Shown: piece after piece, positions 19,687 to 28,261 of the stretch | Numbering within the stretch: position 1 is the first letter of the stretch | Layout: each line of letters begins with the position of its first letter | Assembly: GCA_003671275.1 (NCBI GenBank) | Contig: QWPB01000084.1 | Coordinates: 1-64,000, forward strand | Direction of reading: 5' to 3' | Length of the DNA stretch: 64,000 nt | Origin: Planctomycetota bacterium | GTDB lineage: Bacteria > Planctomycetota > Planctomycetia > Planctomycetales > Planctomycetaceae | Notes under the pieces: generated by a model | Told to the model about the DNA's origin: nothing | The model's input: only the letters and a program-made list of their open reading frames with translations | Database searches by the model: none | Made by a program: the position numbers and the translations under genes

Positions 19687-20547
19687 GTGAGCAAGCGTCT
19701 TGAAGGTAAAGTCGCCATTGTCACCGGCGTGAGCGATCGCGGGATCGGCGGTGCCATTGCGGAACGACTGGCCGATGAAGGGGCCGCGACCGCCATTCTC
19801 TGGATGGAGCGCCCGACCCGGTTGATTCAGCGACTGACCCGTCGGGAGCGGACGGTCATCGACTGTCAGTGCGATGTGACTCAGGCCACGTCGATTCGCG
19901 AGGCCGTGGATACCTGCATGTCGGAGTGGGGGCAGGTCGACATTCTGGTGAATAACGCCGGGATTGAAGACGTTCATGAGTTCGAAAATGGCCGCGACGA
20001 CATCTGGGAGCGGCTGTTGGATGTCAATTTACTGGGCACGATGAAGATGATTCGCGGAACGCTTCCCGTGCTGACGGAGCCGGACGGCGTGATTGTGAAT
20101 ATCGCCTCGGTCCTGGGGATGGCGGGGTGCGGCGGGTTTGGTGCGTACTCGGCCACCAAGTCCGGACTGATTGGGCTGACGCAGTCTTTAGCGGCCGAAC
20201 TGGCTCCGAAGCGGCAGCGTGTGGTGGCTGTGGCTCCCGCACTGGTTTTCACGCCGATGATGCAGCGGCACATCAAGAGTTCGGCGTCGGAAATGGAAGC
20301 ATTGCTGGCCCCTTCTCATCCGCTGGGAGTCGGAGCTGGGCATGATGTTGCCGCAGCTGTGGCGTTCCTGGCTTCCCCCGAGGCTCGCTGGATCACGGGG
20401 ACGACATTGCCGTTGGGATGGATGCCAAGCTTTCCCCTGCCGTTCGGTGCAATGGCACAGGCTGCGACAGCCACGCCGGAACAAGTTTCCGGCGATGCCA
20501 AACCAGAAGTGGAGGTGCCTCCCGTGCAGACTCTTCCGCTCAAGTAA
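19687..20547 (+). CDS. SDR family NAD(P)-dependent oxidoreductase
   Basis: 286 residues from GTG at 19687 (VSKRLEGKVAIVTGV). An upstream ATG would add 51 residues without homology, so the GTG is preferred, though no strong ribosome site is seen. The cofactor motif is slightly unusual, TGVSDRGIGGAI (residues 13-24), with one extra residue against the usual TGxxxGIG, as in enoyl-ACP reductase-like SDRs. NNAG is at 89-92, the active site is Ser141 and Tyr154-x3-Lys158 (YSATK). A long C-terminal extension after residue 250 is low complexity. Substrate unknown. Confidence 0.82.
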   Translation: MSKRLEGKVAIVTGVSDRGIGGAIAERLADEGAATAILWMERPTRLIQRLTRRERTVIDCQCDVTQATSIREAVDTCMSEWGQVDILVNNAGIEDVHEFENGRDDIWERLLDVNLLGTMKMIRGTLPVLTEPDGVIVNIASVLGMAGCGGFGAYSATKSGLIGLTQSLAAELAPKRQRVVAVAPALVFTPMMQRHIKSSASEMEALLAPSHPLGVGAGHDVAAAVAFLASPEARWITGTTLPLGWMPSFPLPFGAMAQAATATPEQVSGDAKPEVEVPPVQTLPLK

Positions 20548-20589
20548 AGCGATGCGGGTGGCGGAGGGCCTTCGTGTCTGTGGAGTAAA

Positions 20590-20620
20590 TTGTCAATTTC
20601 CGCATATTTTATTTGACAAC
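20590..20620 (+). promoter_or_regulatory. AT-rich inverted repeat with a TTGACA box ahead of the secreted hypothetical
   Basis: ATTGTCAA and TTGACAAC form an inverted repeat spanning 20590-20620 within unusually AT-rich DNA, about 70 bases before the next ATG. TTGACA at 20613-20618 could act as a -35 box, although a clear -10 box is missing. It may be a promoter with an operator. Confidence 0.3.
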
Positions 20621-20690
20621 GCTGTTTCACGCTTCTTAGCCTCGGAAGAGGAAGGCGGTTCCCGCTTTCATCCCCTGATGGCGGTGTGCG

Positions 20691-21299
20691 ATGGCTCGTG
20701 TGTTAGCTGCGAATTCTCTCTCGGAATCACTGGTTTTACGTCTCACCAACTGGTGTTTGCGGAGTGTCGTGACCGCGCTGGTGCTGACAGGCCAGTTGCT
20801 TCCTTCCGGAGCTGTGCAGGTCGAGGCGACGCAGATTCCGACTCCCCAGCCGGTCACTCTTTCGGGGGAACCAACGGTCGGGGACGCCTCCCCGGAGCCG
20901 GAAGCGGTTGTCGTACCGGTCTCGTCCCCCGTCGAAATTCAGATCATTCCCGCAGTGGCTCCACTCGATCTTCCGGTCGCGGGTCAACAGGGAGAGATGC
21001 GGATTCGACCCGCGAAGCGGCCCGTCCCGCATCCGACGAACCAGCCGAAGCTGCTGGCCGTAGTTCCGCCGTCTGTGGCCGCCCGACAGAATTCCACCGC
21101 AGTGAATGTTCAGGTCAGCCAAGTCGTGGCCACCTCGTTTCAGCCTTGGGGAGTGCATCCGATTTTCGCAGAGCCCAGTTTGTGGCGTGGGCCGACCTCG
21201 ACATACCTCTTTGATCGACCATTACCCTATTGGCAGTTACGGTCAGACTTTCATCATCTGCGTCCGATGATCTCCCGGCTGCGTTCTCGGATGAGATGA
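20691..21299 (+). CDS. Secreted proline/valine-rich hypothetical protein
   Basis: 202 residues. A hydrophobic segment (CLRSVVTALVLTGQLLPSGAV, about residues 22-42) is a probable signal or anchor. It is followed by a proline- and valine-rich stretch (IPTPQPVTLSGEPTV...PVSSPVEIQIIPAVAP), which looks like an extended envelope linker. The C-terminus is basic (SRLRSRMR). No family recognised. Its plausibility rests on the signal-like start, the AT-rich upstream DNA and the absence of a better frame. Confidence 0.55.
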   Translation: MARVLAANSLSESLVLRLTNWCLRSVVTALVLTGQLLPSGAVQVEATQIPTPQPVTLSGEPTVGDASPEPEAVVVPVSSPVEIQIIPAVAPLDLPVAGQQGEMRIRPAKRPVPHPTNQPKLLAVVPPSVAARQNSTAVNVQVSQVVATSFQPWGVHPIFAEPSLWRGPTSTYLFDRPLPYWQLRSDFHHLRPMISRLRSRMR

Positions 21300-21305
21300 G
21301 CACTG

Positions 21306-21341
21306 AAAAAAGAAACAGGCCCGAGAAGACTCACTGGCCTG
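21306..21341 (-). terminator. Probable rho-independent terminator after purQ
   Basis: On the minus strand CAGGCC and GGCCTG form a GC stem around a loop containing further pairing, followed by TTTCTTTTTT. It lies about 35 bases beyond the purQ stop. Confidence 0.6.
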
Positions 21342-21375
21342 CGTGGCTTTGCTGATTCCGCACGATGCCGGGGCA

Positions 21376-22188
21376 TCACTTCTGGAAGTATTCCACCGCA
21401 TTCCGGAATATCTGGAGTCCCGCTCCTTCTCCTCGGAGCTGGTGTCGCGTCCAGCGGGGATGTTGGGTGGCATCAATAAATCGTTCGGGATGCGGCATCA
21501 GGCCCAGCACGCGTCCGGTGGGATCCCCCAGGCCCGCGATGTTGGCCAGTGAGCCGTTCGGGTTTTCCGGATACGGTAACAGCGTGCCATCGGACGGGGT
21601 GTGACCCTGCTCGTCGGTGTAGCAGAGAGCGATTTGCCCCTGAGTGGTCCATTGATCGAGGATGGCCGGATCGCGAACCGCGATTCGGCCTTCCGCATGG
21701 GCGATCGGCAATTCGATCTCGTTGATTCCTCGCAGGAAAACATTCTGGGTGGTCTGACAGCGGAGGCGGACCCACAGGGCGGTGTACCTCCCATTTTCGT
21801 TCCATGTCAGCGTCGCGGCAGGCGGCTGGTCGAGGTTCGGCGGCCAGGTGGTTGTTCCACCGGGCAGCAACCGAGCCTTCATCAGCACCTGGAATCCATT
21901 GCAGATTCCCAGGGCGAGTGTGTCCCGCAGCAGGAACTCACCAATCGTTTCAGCCAGCTGGCTTTGAAGCTGGGAGCCAAATACGACACCGGCTCCGAGG
22001 TCATCGCCGTAGCTGAATCCACCGGGGATACAGAGCGTCTGGAAGTCTCGTAGAAGTGCGGGATTCTCCAAAAGTTCAAACAGATGGATACGCTGAGCCA
22101 CCGCCCCACATCGTTCAAAGGCGTGGGCCGTCTCGTGATCACAGTTCGTGCCGGGAGCCCGGAGAATACAAACCCGAGGTGAGGCCAT
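21376..22188 (-). CDS. purQ: Phosphoribosylformylglycinamidine synthase subunit PurQ
   Basis: 270 residues. Glutaminase subunit that supplies ammonia to PurL for the fourth step of purine synthesis. The class I glutamine amidotransferase triad is visible: Cys96 in LALGICNGFQ and the His/Glu pair in GLMPHPERF. CIPGGFSYGDDLGAG is the family's oxyanion-side motif. Length is near the upper end of the family, typical of the larger PurQ type found with PurS. purL and purS are not in the window. Downstream of adenylate kinase on the same strand, both in purine nucleotide metabolism. Confidence 0.95.
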   Translation of the reverse strand: MASPRVCILRAPGTNCDHETAHAFERCGAVAQRIHLFELLENPALLRDFQTLCIPGGFSYGDDLGAGVVFGSQLQSQLAETIGEFLLRDTLALGICNGFQVLMKARLLPGGTTTWPPNLDQPPAATLTWNENGRYTALWVRLRCQTTQNVFLRGINEIELPIAHAEGRIAVRDPAILDQWTTQGQIALCYTDEQGHTPSDGTLLPYPENPNGSLANIAGLGDPTGRVLGLMPHPERFIDATQHPRWTRHQLRGEGAGLQIFRNAVEYFQK

Positions 22189-22417
22189 GGACAGGTGTTC
22201 CGTCGAATGTCGCGGGAGTCGCAGTCTCGATTCGAGAACCGCTGAGACGCATCTTGACGGGCGGGGGACGACTTGCCAAACGAGCGCCCCCGGAAAAGAA
22301 CGTTCCTTGGGGAGGGCCGTTGATTCCGGAGACAGCGGTCAGCGCAACGCCTACGCCACAGAATTCTTGTGATGCGCGGGCTCGGGAATTCGGACCTCCC
22401 GTAATCGTTGAGGGCAG

Positions 22418-23041
22418 TCATCCCTCATCGGGAAAGCTGGCTTTCAAGACGGGAATCAGTTCGGCCAGACAGCCTGCCAGAACCTCAGCTGGACGACCAC
22501 TCGAATCGATCTTCTTAATCAACTCAGGGGGGTAATATTCCAGGACCGGGGTGGTTTCCCGCTGGAATGTTTCCAGTCGCTTGCGTGTGACTGATTCACT
22601 GGCGTCGTCGGGACGGCCTTCGAGAACGGCTCGGCGGCGGATGCGGTCGACCATGACTTCCAGGTCGGAGCACTCGAAATACAGCACCAGTTTCACATCG
22701 ATATACCGCTCGATCAACTGGCATTGATTGACGGTGCGTGGAATACCATCCAGCAGCAGCAGTTGCTCGCGTGGTTTGTATTTATCAGCGGCCCGGCGGC
22801 CTTCCAGCCAGTTACGGAAGATGGACACGGTCAGTTCGTCAGGAACGAGCTCGCCGCGCTTGCAGAATTCGCTGATCTGCCGGGCTTCTTCGGTCTGCGG
22901 GTCCAGTTTACGGAAGATCACCCCGGTCGACAGATGAAAAAAACCGGGAACGCGGGTCAGGATCTCCCCTTGTGTCCCTTTCCCCGCACCAGGTGCCCCG
23001 AAAACCAGTGCTGCGGGGTAACGTGAGAGGAGTTTCGCCAT
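22418..23041 (-). CDS. adk: Adenylate kinase family nucleoside monophosphate kinase
   Basis: 207 residues. The P-loop [11 protein letters not shown] occupies residues 14-24, and the NMP-binding segment [11 protein letters not shown] resembles the usual HISTGDMLR with Asp replaced by Val. [14 protein letters not shown] replaces the canonical DGFPR motif. [16 protein letters not shown] marks the short LID and following helix; there is no zinc-binding LID. The changed positions leave some doubt whether AMP is the preferred substrate. 229 bases upstream of purQ on the same strand. Confidence 0.87.
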   Translation of the reverse strand: MAKLLSRYPAALVFGAPGAGKGTQGEILTRVPGFFHLSTGVIFRKLDPQTEEARQISEFCKRGELVPDELTVSIFRNWLEGRRAADKYKPREQLLLLDGIPRTVNQCQLIERYIDVKLVLYFECSDLEVMVDRIRRRAVLEGRPDDASESVTRKRLETFQRETTPVLEYYPPELIKKIDSSGRPAEVLAGCLAELIPVLKASFPDEG

Positions 23042-23285
23042 CGAACCAGCCTTGCAGGGGGGTGAAACGGGGGTGGGTATCCGCCAGGAGGCTCGACCGT
23101 TCAGCGGAGGGAAAAGGGTAGCAGAAACCGGCGACCCTTGTCTTGCCGAAGGATGGTTTTCTGATGTGATTTGTCGAGAGCGGGGTCTCGGGCTTGAAAA
23201 CCGTTCGGCGGCTGCGGAAAATCAGGGGCTTCCGATTCGTGAGCGGTTCGTTCACTGGATCTGTCCCGTTTTCTCGGAGTGTGCC

Positions 23286-24857
23286 ATGAACCTGACCCCG
23301 GAGCAGACGAAAATCGGCAAGGAGAACTTTGCAGATGCCGTCGGGCTGACGCGGCGTGACCTGCTCAAGGGGGTTGCCGCAGGAGCCACCGGACTGGGAG
23401 CGATGTACTTCGGCTATTCGGAGCTGAAGGGAGCCCCGGTCAAGACGGGATTTGTCGGGACCGGCGACGAAGGGAACATTCTTCTGACCCAGCATCCGCC
23501 CGCTTATATGGATGTGGTAGCAGTGGCCGATCTGCGTCCGTCCAACCGCGAGCGGGCCTTTCAGGGTGATCCGAACGACGATCGCATCGGACTGGTCCGC
23601 AAGCTGGGTGCAGCTGCTGCGGGCAAGGTCAAAGTCTACGAATCCCACAAGGCTCTGCTCGCCGCTAAGGATGAACTCGGGCTGGAAGCGGTTGTCATCG
23701 CCGTACCTCTCAGCGAGCATTACAGTGTGGCGAAGGCCTGCCTCGAAGCGGGACTGCATGTGCTGTGCGAAAAGCTGATGTGTCGCACGATCACCCAGTG
23801 CAAGGAACTGATTCGCCTGGCCGAGTCGAAGAATCTGCTCCTGACGGTCGGTCATCAGCGGCACTACAGCGTGCTCTATGACAATGCGGCCAATCTCGTA
23901 CAAACCGGGTTGCTCGGAGAGATTAAACACATTCGCGCCCAGTGGCACCGGAACAACAGCTTTCCGAACAGTGACCAGTGGCGGAAGACCGACTTGAAGG
24001 AATCGAAGGAAGACATCGCCGCCATGGCGAATGTGGACCTGAAGGAGTTCGGGTACACCTCGATCCAGCAGCTCATCAACTGGCGGTTGTACAACACCAC
24101 CGGTGGCGGGCTGATGGCCGAACTGGGCAGCCATCAGATGGACGCGGCGAGTATCTTCCTGGGCAAGGTCCATCCACTTGCCGTGCAGGGCTTCGGCGGT
24201 CGCAACTTCTACGGTGTGCCTGGTGTCGGTTCTCCCGACAAGCAGAAAGACGACCGCGAAATCGACGATCATGTCTATGTGACCTATGAATTCCCCGGTC
24301 GTAATTACGCCCAGGCTCCGGAAGATCTGGCGGTCGTGACCTACTCGTCGATCAACACGAACAAATTCGAACCGTACGGAGAGACTGTCTTCGGCAGCCG
24401 CGGCACGATGATCGTGAAGACCGAAAAGGAAGCCATGCTCTACAAGGAAGAGGGCAAGGGCAGCACGGGTGGGGGACCGGATCAACGCCTCTGGGTGGTG
24501 AGCAACGCCGTCTCGGGCGGTCCGGTCCTGAATGCCTATGAAACCAGTGCCGGGCCCAAAGTCGCAGCCGGGGGCGCCGACTGGTCAGCCAACATCAGTC
24601 GCGGCTACACCGAGGAGATGGAACACTTCTGTTACGCGATTCGCAGCCACGGCCCGCAGTACTACCGCGATGGCAAGCTACTGCCGGTGAGCGAGGGCGG
24701 TCTGCGGTGTCCTGGTCCGGTGGCGATGGCCGACGCGATCATGGCCTTGACTGCCAATCTGGCGATGGAGAAAAAGAAGCGCATCGAGTTCCGCGACGAG
24801 TGGTTCGATCCCAAGAGCGATGCGGTGCCGGAGACCGACCCTCAGGTCGTCGGTTAG
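23286..24857 (+). CDS. Gfo/Idh/MocA family oxidoreductase, Tat-exported
   Basis: 523 residues. NAD(P)-dependent sugar or inositol-type dehydrogenase family. The twin-arginine motif LTRRDLLKG (near residue 24) precedes a hydrophobic stretch ([15 protein letters not shown]), so it is exported by Tat, as many planctomycete members are. The nucleotide-binding [10 protein letters not shown] motif and the family's EKLMC near VLCEKLM (a variant of EKP) are present; a GHQRHYS motif follows. The ATG at 23286 is chosen since the signal begins there; an open frame 78 codons longer has no homology. Terminator directly downstream. Divergent from adk. Confidence 0.9.
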   Translation: MNLTPEQTKIGKENFADAVGLTRRDLLKGVAAGATGLGAMYFGYSELKGAPVKTGFVGTGDEGNILLTQHPPAYMDVVAVADLRPSNRERAFQGDPNDDRIGLVRKLGAAAAGKVKVYESHKALLAAKDELGLEAVVIAVPLSEHYSVAKACLEAGLHVLCEKLMCRTITQCKELIRLAESKNLLLTVGHQRHYSVLYDNAANLVQTGLLGEIKHIRAQWHRNNSFPNSDQWRKTDLKESKEDIAAMANVDLKEFGYTSIQQLINWRLYNTTGGGLMAELGSHQMDAASIFLGKVHPLAVQGFGGRNFYGVPGVGSPDKQKDDREIDDHVYVTYEFPGRNYAQAPEDLAVVTYSSINTNKFEPYGETVFGSRGTMIVKTEKEAMLYKEEGKGSTGGGPDQRLWVVSNAVSGGPVLNAYETSAGPKVAAGGADWSANISRGYTEEMEHFCYAIRSHGPQYYRDGKLLPVSEGGLRCPGPVAMADAIMALTANLAMEKKKRIEFRDEWFDPKSDAVPETDPQVVG

Positions 24858-24904
24858 TTCCGTCGGCGTGAATTGAAGATAGATCCGGAATTGGCTCAAG
24901 CGTT

Positions 24905-24935
24905 AGCGGCTTCCTAAACGGGAGCCGCTTTTTTT
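24905..24935 (+). terminator. Rho-independent terminator after the Gfo/Idh/MocA gene
   Basis: AGCGGCTTCC pairs with GGGAGCCGCT (one G-U) around the loop TAAAC, followed by seven T's. It lies about 45 bases after the stop codon. Confidence 0.88.
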
Positions 24936-25190
24936 ATGGCATTTTCGGTCACTGACGCCGTTGGATTCCCGGTGCTCCGCAGTCCCTATCACTCGTCAGG
25001 GTTGTCACCGTAGTCTGAATCGGGCATTCTCATTGTCGAGTTGCGGGGAGCGAGTTCACTATTCGTCTTGACCAGCTGATCCATCAGGAGTGCCTGCTCC
25101 TCTTTCAGAGGACTCGCACGTTCCTGCCGGTGTTTCCGTGAGGACGATTCTGAATCGGCTCGAGTTCCGAAGTACAAGGGGGACGAGATC

Positions 25191-27611
25191 ATGATTCGTT
25201 GGAAGTGCGGGGCAGTGCTGGCCATGTTGCTGGTCGTGGTTTCCGCTATGGCTCAGGCCGATGATGCGGGCCGCGGACCGGTGGGTGCCGTCGAATTTCA
25301 ACCTCTCGCAGCTGCCACAACCCGCGTTCTGGAAGCGTTAACGTTTCAGGGAACCCCGCTCCCGGAGCGGGACACCACAGCCCTTCAGCAGATCCTGAAG
25401 ACTGGAGCGGGACGCGATGGCTCGCTCGCCATTCAGAAGATTCTTGATCCCCATTGCCTGACCTTGGTGCGGATTAACCCGGAAGGCCGTGTCTCAGCCA
25501 GCCCTGGTCCCGCACCCCGACAGCTCATGCAGCAAGGGTGGCGGACCTTTCTCGTGAAGGTTCACAACGAAGCCGGGGTGACGGCGGAGTTGAAAATCGG
25601 CAGCCCCCAATCGGGCGTCTCTTACCAGCAGGGAAAGGGCCCGCGCGAAAAACCACAAACCGATCAGAATCTGGTCACCGCCGCAGAAGCAGCTGCGCGG
25701 TTCCTCGACATTGATGCCACGCAGTCCCAGCCGTTGTCTCCCAATCTTTCCGGCCTGCTCGTGGAGTACCGGCTGGTGCAACTCTTCAGCCGCGACAAGG
25801 GCGACCGCGAGGCGACGTTGATGTTCGATGTCGGCCAGGGGACACAGGATCTCGGGTTCCGCAACGAGACGCCGATCCTGTTTCAGTGCCTGCCTGCGGT
25901 CGAGGTGGTGCTGGATGTGCGCGATTTCGATGGGAAGCCGACGAGCGCGGCCTTCACGTTCAAGGACGCGCGCGGTCGCGTCTACCCGCACCCCAAGCGG
26001 CGGCTGGCACCGGACTTCTTCTTTCATCATCAGATCTATCGGGCCACTGGCGAGACAGTCACGCTGCCGCCGGGGGACTATACGGTGACGGTCCAGCGCG
26101 GGCCGGAGTACCTGGTCGAGACGCTGCCGCTGGCGGTGCAGCCCGAGGCGGTCAATCAGCGCCTCGCCGTGCAACTGCAGCGGTGGATTCATCCGGCGAA
26201 GCGGAACTGGTACTCCGGCGACCACCACGTCCACGCGGCAGGCTGCGCTCATTACGACAGCCCGACCGAAGGCGTCGGTCCCGCCGACATGATGCGGCAT
26301 ATTCTCGGGGAAGACCTCAACGTCGGCTGCGTGCTGTCGTGGGGACCGTGCTGGTACACGCAGAAGCAGTTCTTCGAGGGGAAGACCAACGCCCTGTCCA
26401 AGCCTGACTACCTGATGCGGTACGATGTCGAGGTCAGCGGGTTCCCGTCCTCGCATGCGGGGCATCTCTGTTTGCTACGGCTCACGGAGGACGACTACCC
26501 CGGCACCACGCAGATCGAAGAGTGGCCGAGTTGGACCTACCCCGTGTTGGAGTGGGGCCAGAAGCAAGGCGGGGTCGTGGGGTACAGCCACAGCGGCTGG
26601 GGACTGGCACTGCCGGACCATATGCCGGACGGGTCGCGGCAATTCTCTCCGCACCCGTGGGGCGGGGCACCCCAGGACTGGAAAGGCCGCTGTGCCGACA
26701 CTCTGCCGGATGATGCCTTACCTCCGTTCAACGGCATCGGAGCCAACGAGTTCATCGTGACCGGCCCGCTCGGCGTGTGTGACTTCATCTCGGCGGTCGA
26801 TACGCCCGTGATCTGGGAACTCAATATTTGGTATCACATGCTCAACTGCGGCGTGAAGACCCGCATCAGCGGCGAGACCGACTTCCCCTGCATCTATGGC
26901 GACAAGGTCGGCCTGGGACGGATCTATGTCCAACTCGACCAGGACCAGCCGCTCGACTTCGATGCCTGGTGCGAAGGACTCAAGCAAGGCCGCAGCTACT
27001 GCGGCGACGGCCTGAGCCATGTCATGGATTTCCGCATCGTCGACCCAAAAGCGTTGTCGCTCATTACCAACGGTCGGGATCTTTCAACGGCCAGACTCGG
27101 GCAACAAGGCCCCGGCAGCGAGATCAGTCAGATCGACCTGAAAGAGCCCGGTAAGGTCCAGGTCACCTTCGATGTTGCCGCCCTCCTCGCCGAAAAGCCC
27201 ACGCCCGAGACCGAACGCATCCGGTCTGCAAGACTCGACTCCAAGCCCTATTGGCACCTCGAACGCAGCCGCCTCGGCGACACGCGCACGGTCCCCGTCG
27301 AGATCATCCGTAACGGCCTCGTCGTCAACCGCCAGGAGATCGCCGCCGACGGGAAACTGCAATCGATCACCGCCGAGATCGACATCCCGGAGTCGTCCTG
27401 GGTCGCCGTCCGCATCCTCCCCAGCGTCCACACCAACCCCATCTGGGTCCAAGTCGGCGAGCAGCCCGTGCATGTCACCAAGAGCGCCCAGTGGTGCCGC
27501 AAAGCCGTCGACATCTGCTGGGCGGCCAAGCAAAAGGCCATCCGCGCCTCCGAACGCCCGGCAGCGGAAGCCGCCTATCAGAAGGCGAGAGAATTCTACG
27601 ACAAGCCGTAG
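25191..27611 (+). CDS. CehA/McbA-like metallohydrolase, secreted
   Basis: 806 residues. A signal peptide (AVLAMLLVVVSAMAQADD) directs export. The middle holds a PHP-like metal site starting NWYSGDHHVHAAGC, with further conserved segments HPWGGAPQ and GYSHSGWGLALPDHMPDG, the pattern of the CehA/McbA metal-dependent hydrolases (carbaryl and related esters or phosphates). Substrate here is unknown. The N-terminal 230 residues are beta-rich without recognised motifs. The second half is noticeably richer in G and C at third positions than the first third. The ATG follows AAGGGGG. It lies immediately left of the REP/RAYT region. Confidence 0.85.
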   Translation: MIRWKCGAVLAMLLVVVSAMAQADDAGRGPVGAVEFQPLAAATTRVLEALTFQGTPLPERDTTALQQILKTGAGRDGSLAIQKILDPHCLTLVRINPEGRVSASPGPAPRQLMQQGWRTFLVKVHNEAGVTAELKIGSPQSGVSYQQGKGPREKPQTDQNLVTAAEAAARFLDIDATQSQPLSPNLSGLLVEYRLVQLFSRDKGDREATLMFDVGQGTQDLGFRNETPILFQCLPAVEVVLDVRDFDGKPTSAAFTFKDARGRVYPHPKRRLAPDFFFHHQIYRATGETVTLPPGDYTVTVQRGPEYLVETLPLAVQPEAVNQRLAVQLQRWIHPAKRNWYSGDHHVHAAGCAHYDSPTEGVGPADMMRHILGEDLNVGCVLSWGPCWYTQKQFFEGKTNALSKPDYLMRYDVEVSGFPSSHAGHLCLLRLTEDDYPGTTQIEEWPSWTYPVLEWGQKQGGVVGYSHSGWGLALPDHMPDGSRQFSPHPWGGAPQDWKGRCADTLPDDALPPFNGIGANEFIVTGPLGVCDFISAVDTPVIWELNIWYHMLNCGVKTRISGETDFPCIYGDKVGLGRIYVQLDQDQPLDFDAWCEGLKQGRSYCGDGLSHVMDFRIVDPKALSLITNGRDLSTARLGQQGPGSEISQIDLKEPGKVQVTFDVAALLAEKPTPETERIRSARLDSKPYWHLERSRLGDTRTVPVEIIRNGLVVNRQEIAADGKLQSITAEIDIPESSWVAVRILPSVHTNPIWVQVGEQPVHVTKSAQWCRKAVDICWAAKQKAIRASERPAAEAAYQKAREFYDKP

Positions 27612-27624
27612 CGGAAGCGCACTC

Positions 27625-27680
27625 GGTCCCAAGCTCCGGCTTGGGACCGCCTATCCTCGAAGCACTGCTTCGCCGCGTGC
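27625..27680 (+). repeat. REP-type hairpin repeat, left of the RAYT transposase
   Basis: GGTCCCAAGC and GCTTGGGACC form a perfect ten-base-pair hairpin (27625-27648), followed by GCCTATCCTCGAAGC...TGCTTCGCCGCGTGC, which contains a second small stem (GAAGCA/TGCTTC). The whole unit reappears inverted at 28275-28332 on the far side of the transposase. Confidence 0.85.
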
Positions 27681-27724
27681 CAGAACGCTCCCTCTTGCAA
27701 TCTGTCCCCACTGGATCCCCTCCC

Positions 27725-28261
27725 ATGACCCGCTCTCGCTACCGGTTCTTCGAAAACGAATACCCCGACTTCATGACCTGTACTATCAACAGCTGGATCC
27801 CAATCTTCACCCGGCAGGAATCCGCCGACATCATCCTCGACTCGCGGCGGCATCTCCAGAAGGAGCGCGGGCTAAAACTCTTCGCGTATGTCATTCTGGA
27901 TAACCACCTGCACATGATCGCCTCCGCCCCGGAGATTTCGGCGGTGACCCAGAGCTTCAAGTCCTACACAGCCCGACAGATCATCGATCTGCTGAAGAGT
28001 CGCGGCTCGGAAACCCTCTTGCGGCAGTTGAGCGCGACCAAGCTGAATCACAAGACCGAGAGCACGTACCAAGTCTGGCAAGAGGGCAGCCACCCGTAGC
28101 AGATTCAGGGCGACGAGATGATGTGGCAGAAGATCGAGTACATTCACAACAACCCGGTCCTGCGCGGATTCGTCGACGACCCGCTGCATTGGCGGTGGTC
28201 GAGTGCGAGGAACTACGAGCGGCAGCCGAGCCTCATTGAGGTCGTGACCGACTGGCAGTAG
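27725..28261 (+). pseudogene. REP-associated tyrosine transposase (RAYT, IS200-like) with an internal stop
   Basis: From ATG 27725 the frame shows the Y1 transposase signature: LFAYVILDNHLHMIA holds the metal-binding HLH pair. A TAG at 28097-28099 (codon 125) breaks the frame exactly where relatives read glutamine in GSHPQ. After it the same frame resumes with a good C-terminal half, QIQGDEMMWQKIEYIHNNP...DDPLHWRWSSARNYE, and stops at 28261. A single CAG-to-TAG change would explain it, so the element probably died recently. It is flanked by an inverted pair of REP hairpins, the usual setting of RAYT genes, which process REP sequences as single-stranded DNA. Confidence 0.85.

Noticed and set aside
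20342-21214. 290-codon plus-strand frame
   Set aside because: Overlaps the end of the SDR gene and the secreted hypothetical in another frame; composition typical of a shifted GC-rich frame.
22908-24485. 525-codon minus-strand frame
   Set aside because: It lies antisense to the well-supported Gfo/Idh/MocA gene and adk start, shows no family motifs, and is the usual mirror frame in GC-rich coding DNA.
24989-25225. 78-codon minus-strand frame ahead of the CehA-like gene
   Set aside because: Its start overlaps that of the CehA-like gene on the other strand, composition is low-complexity charged, and no similarity was recognised.
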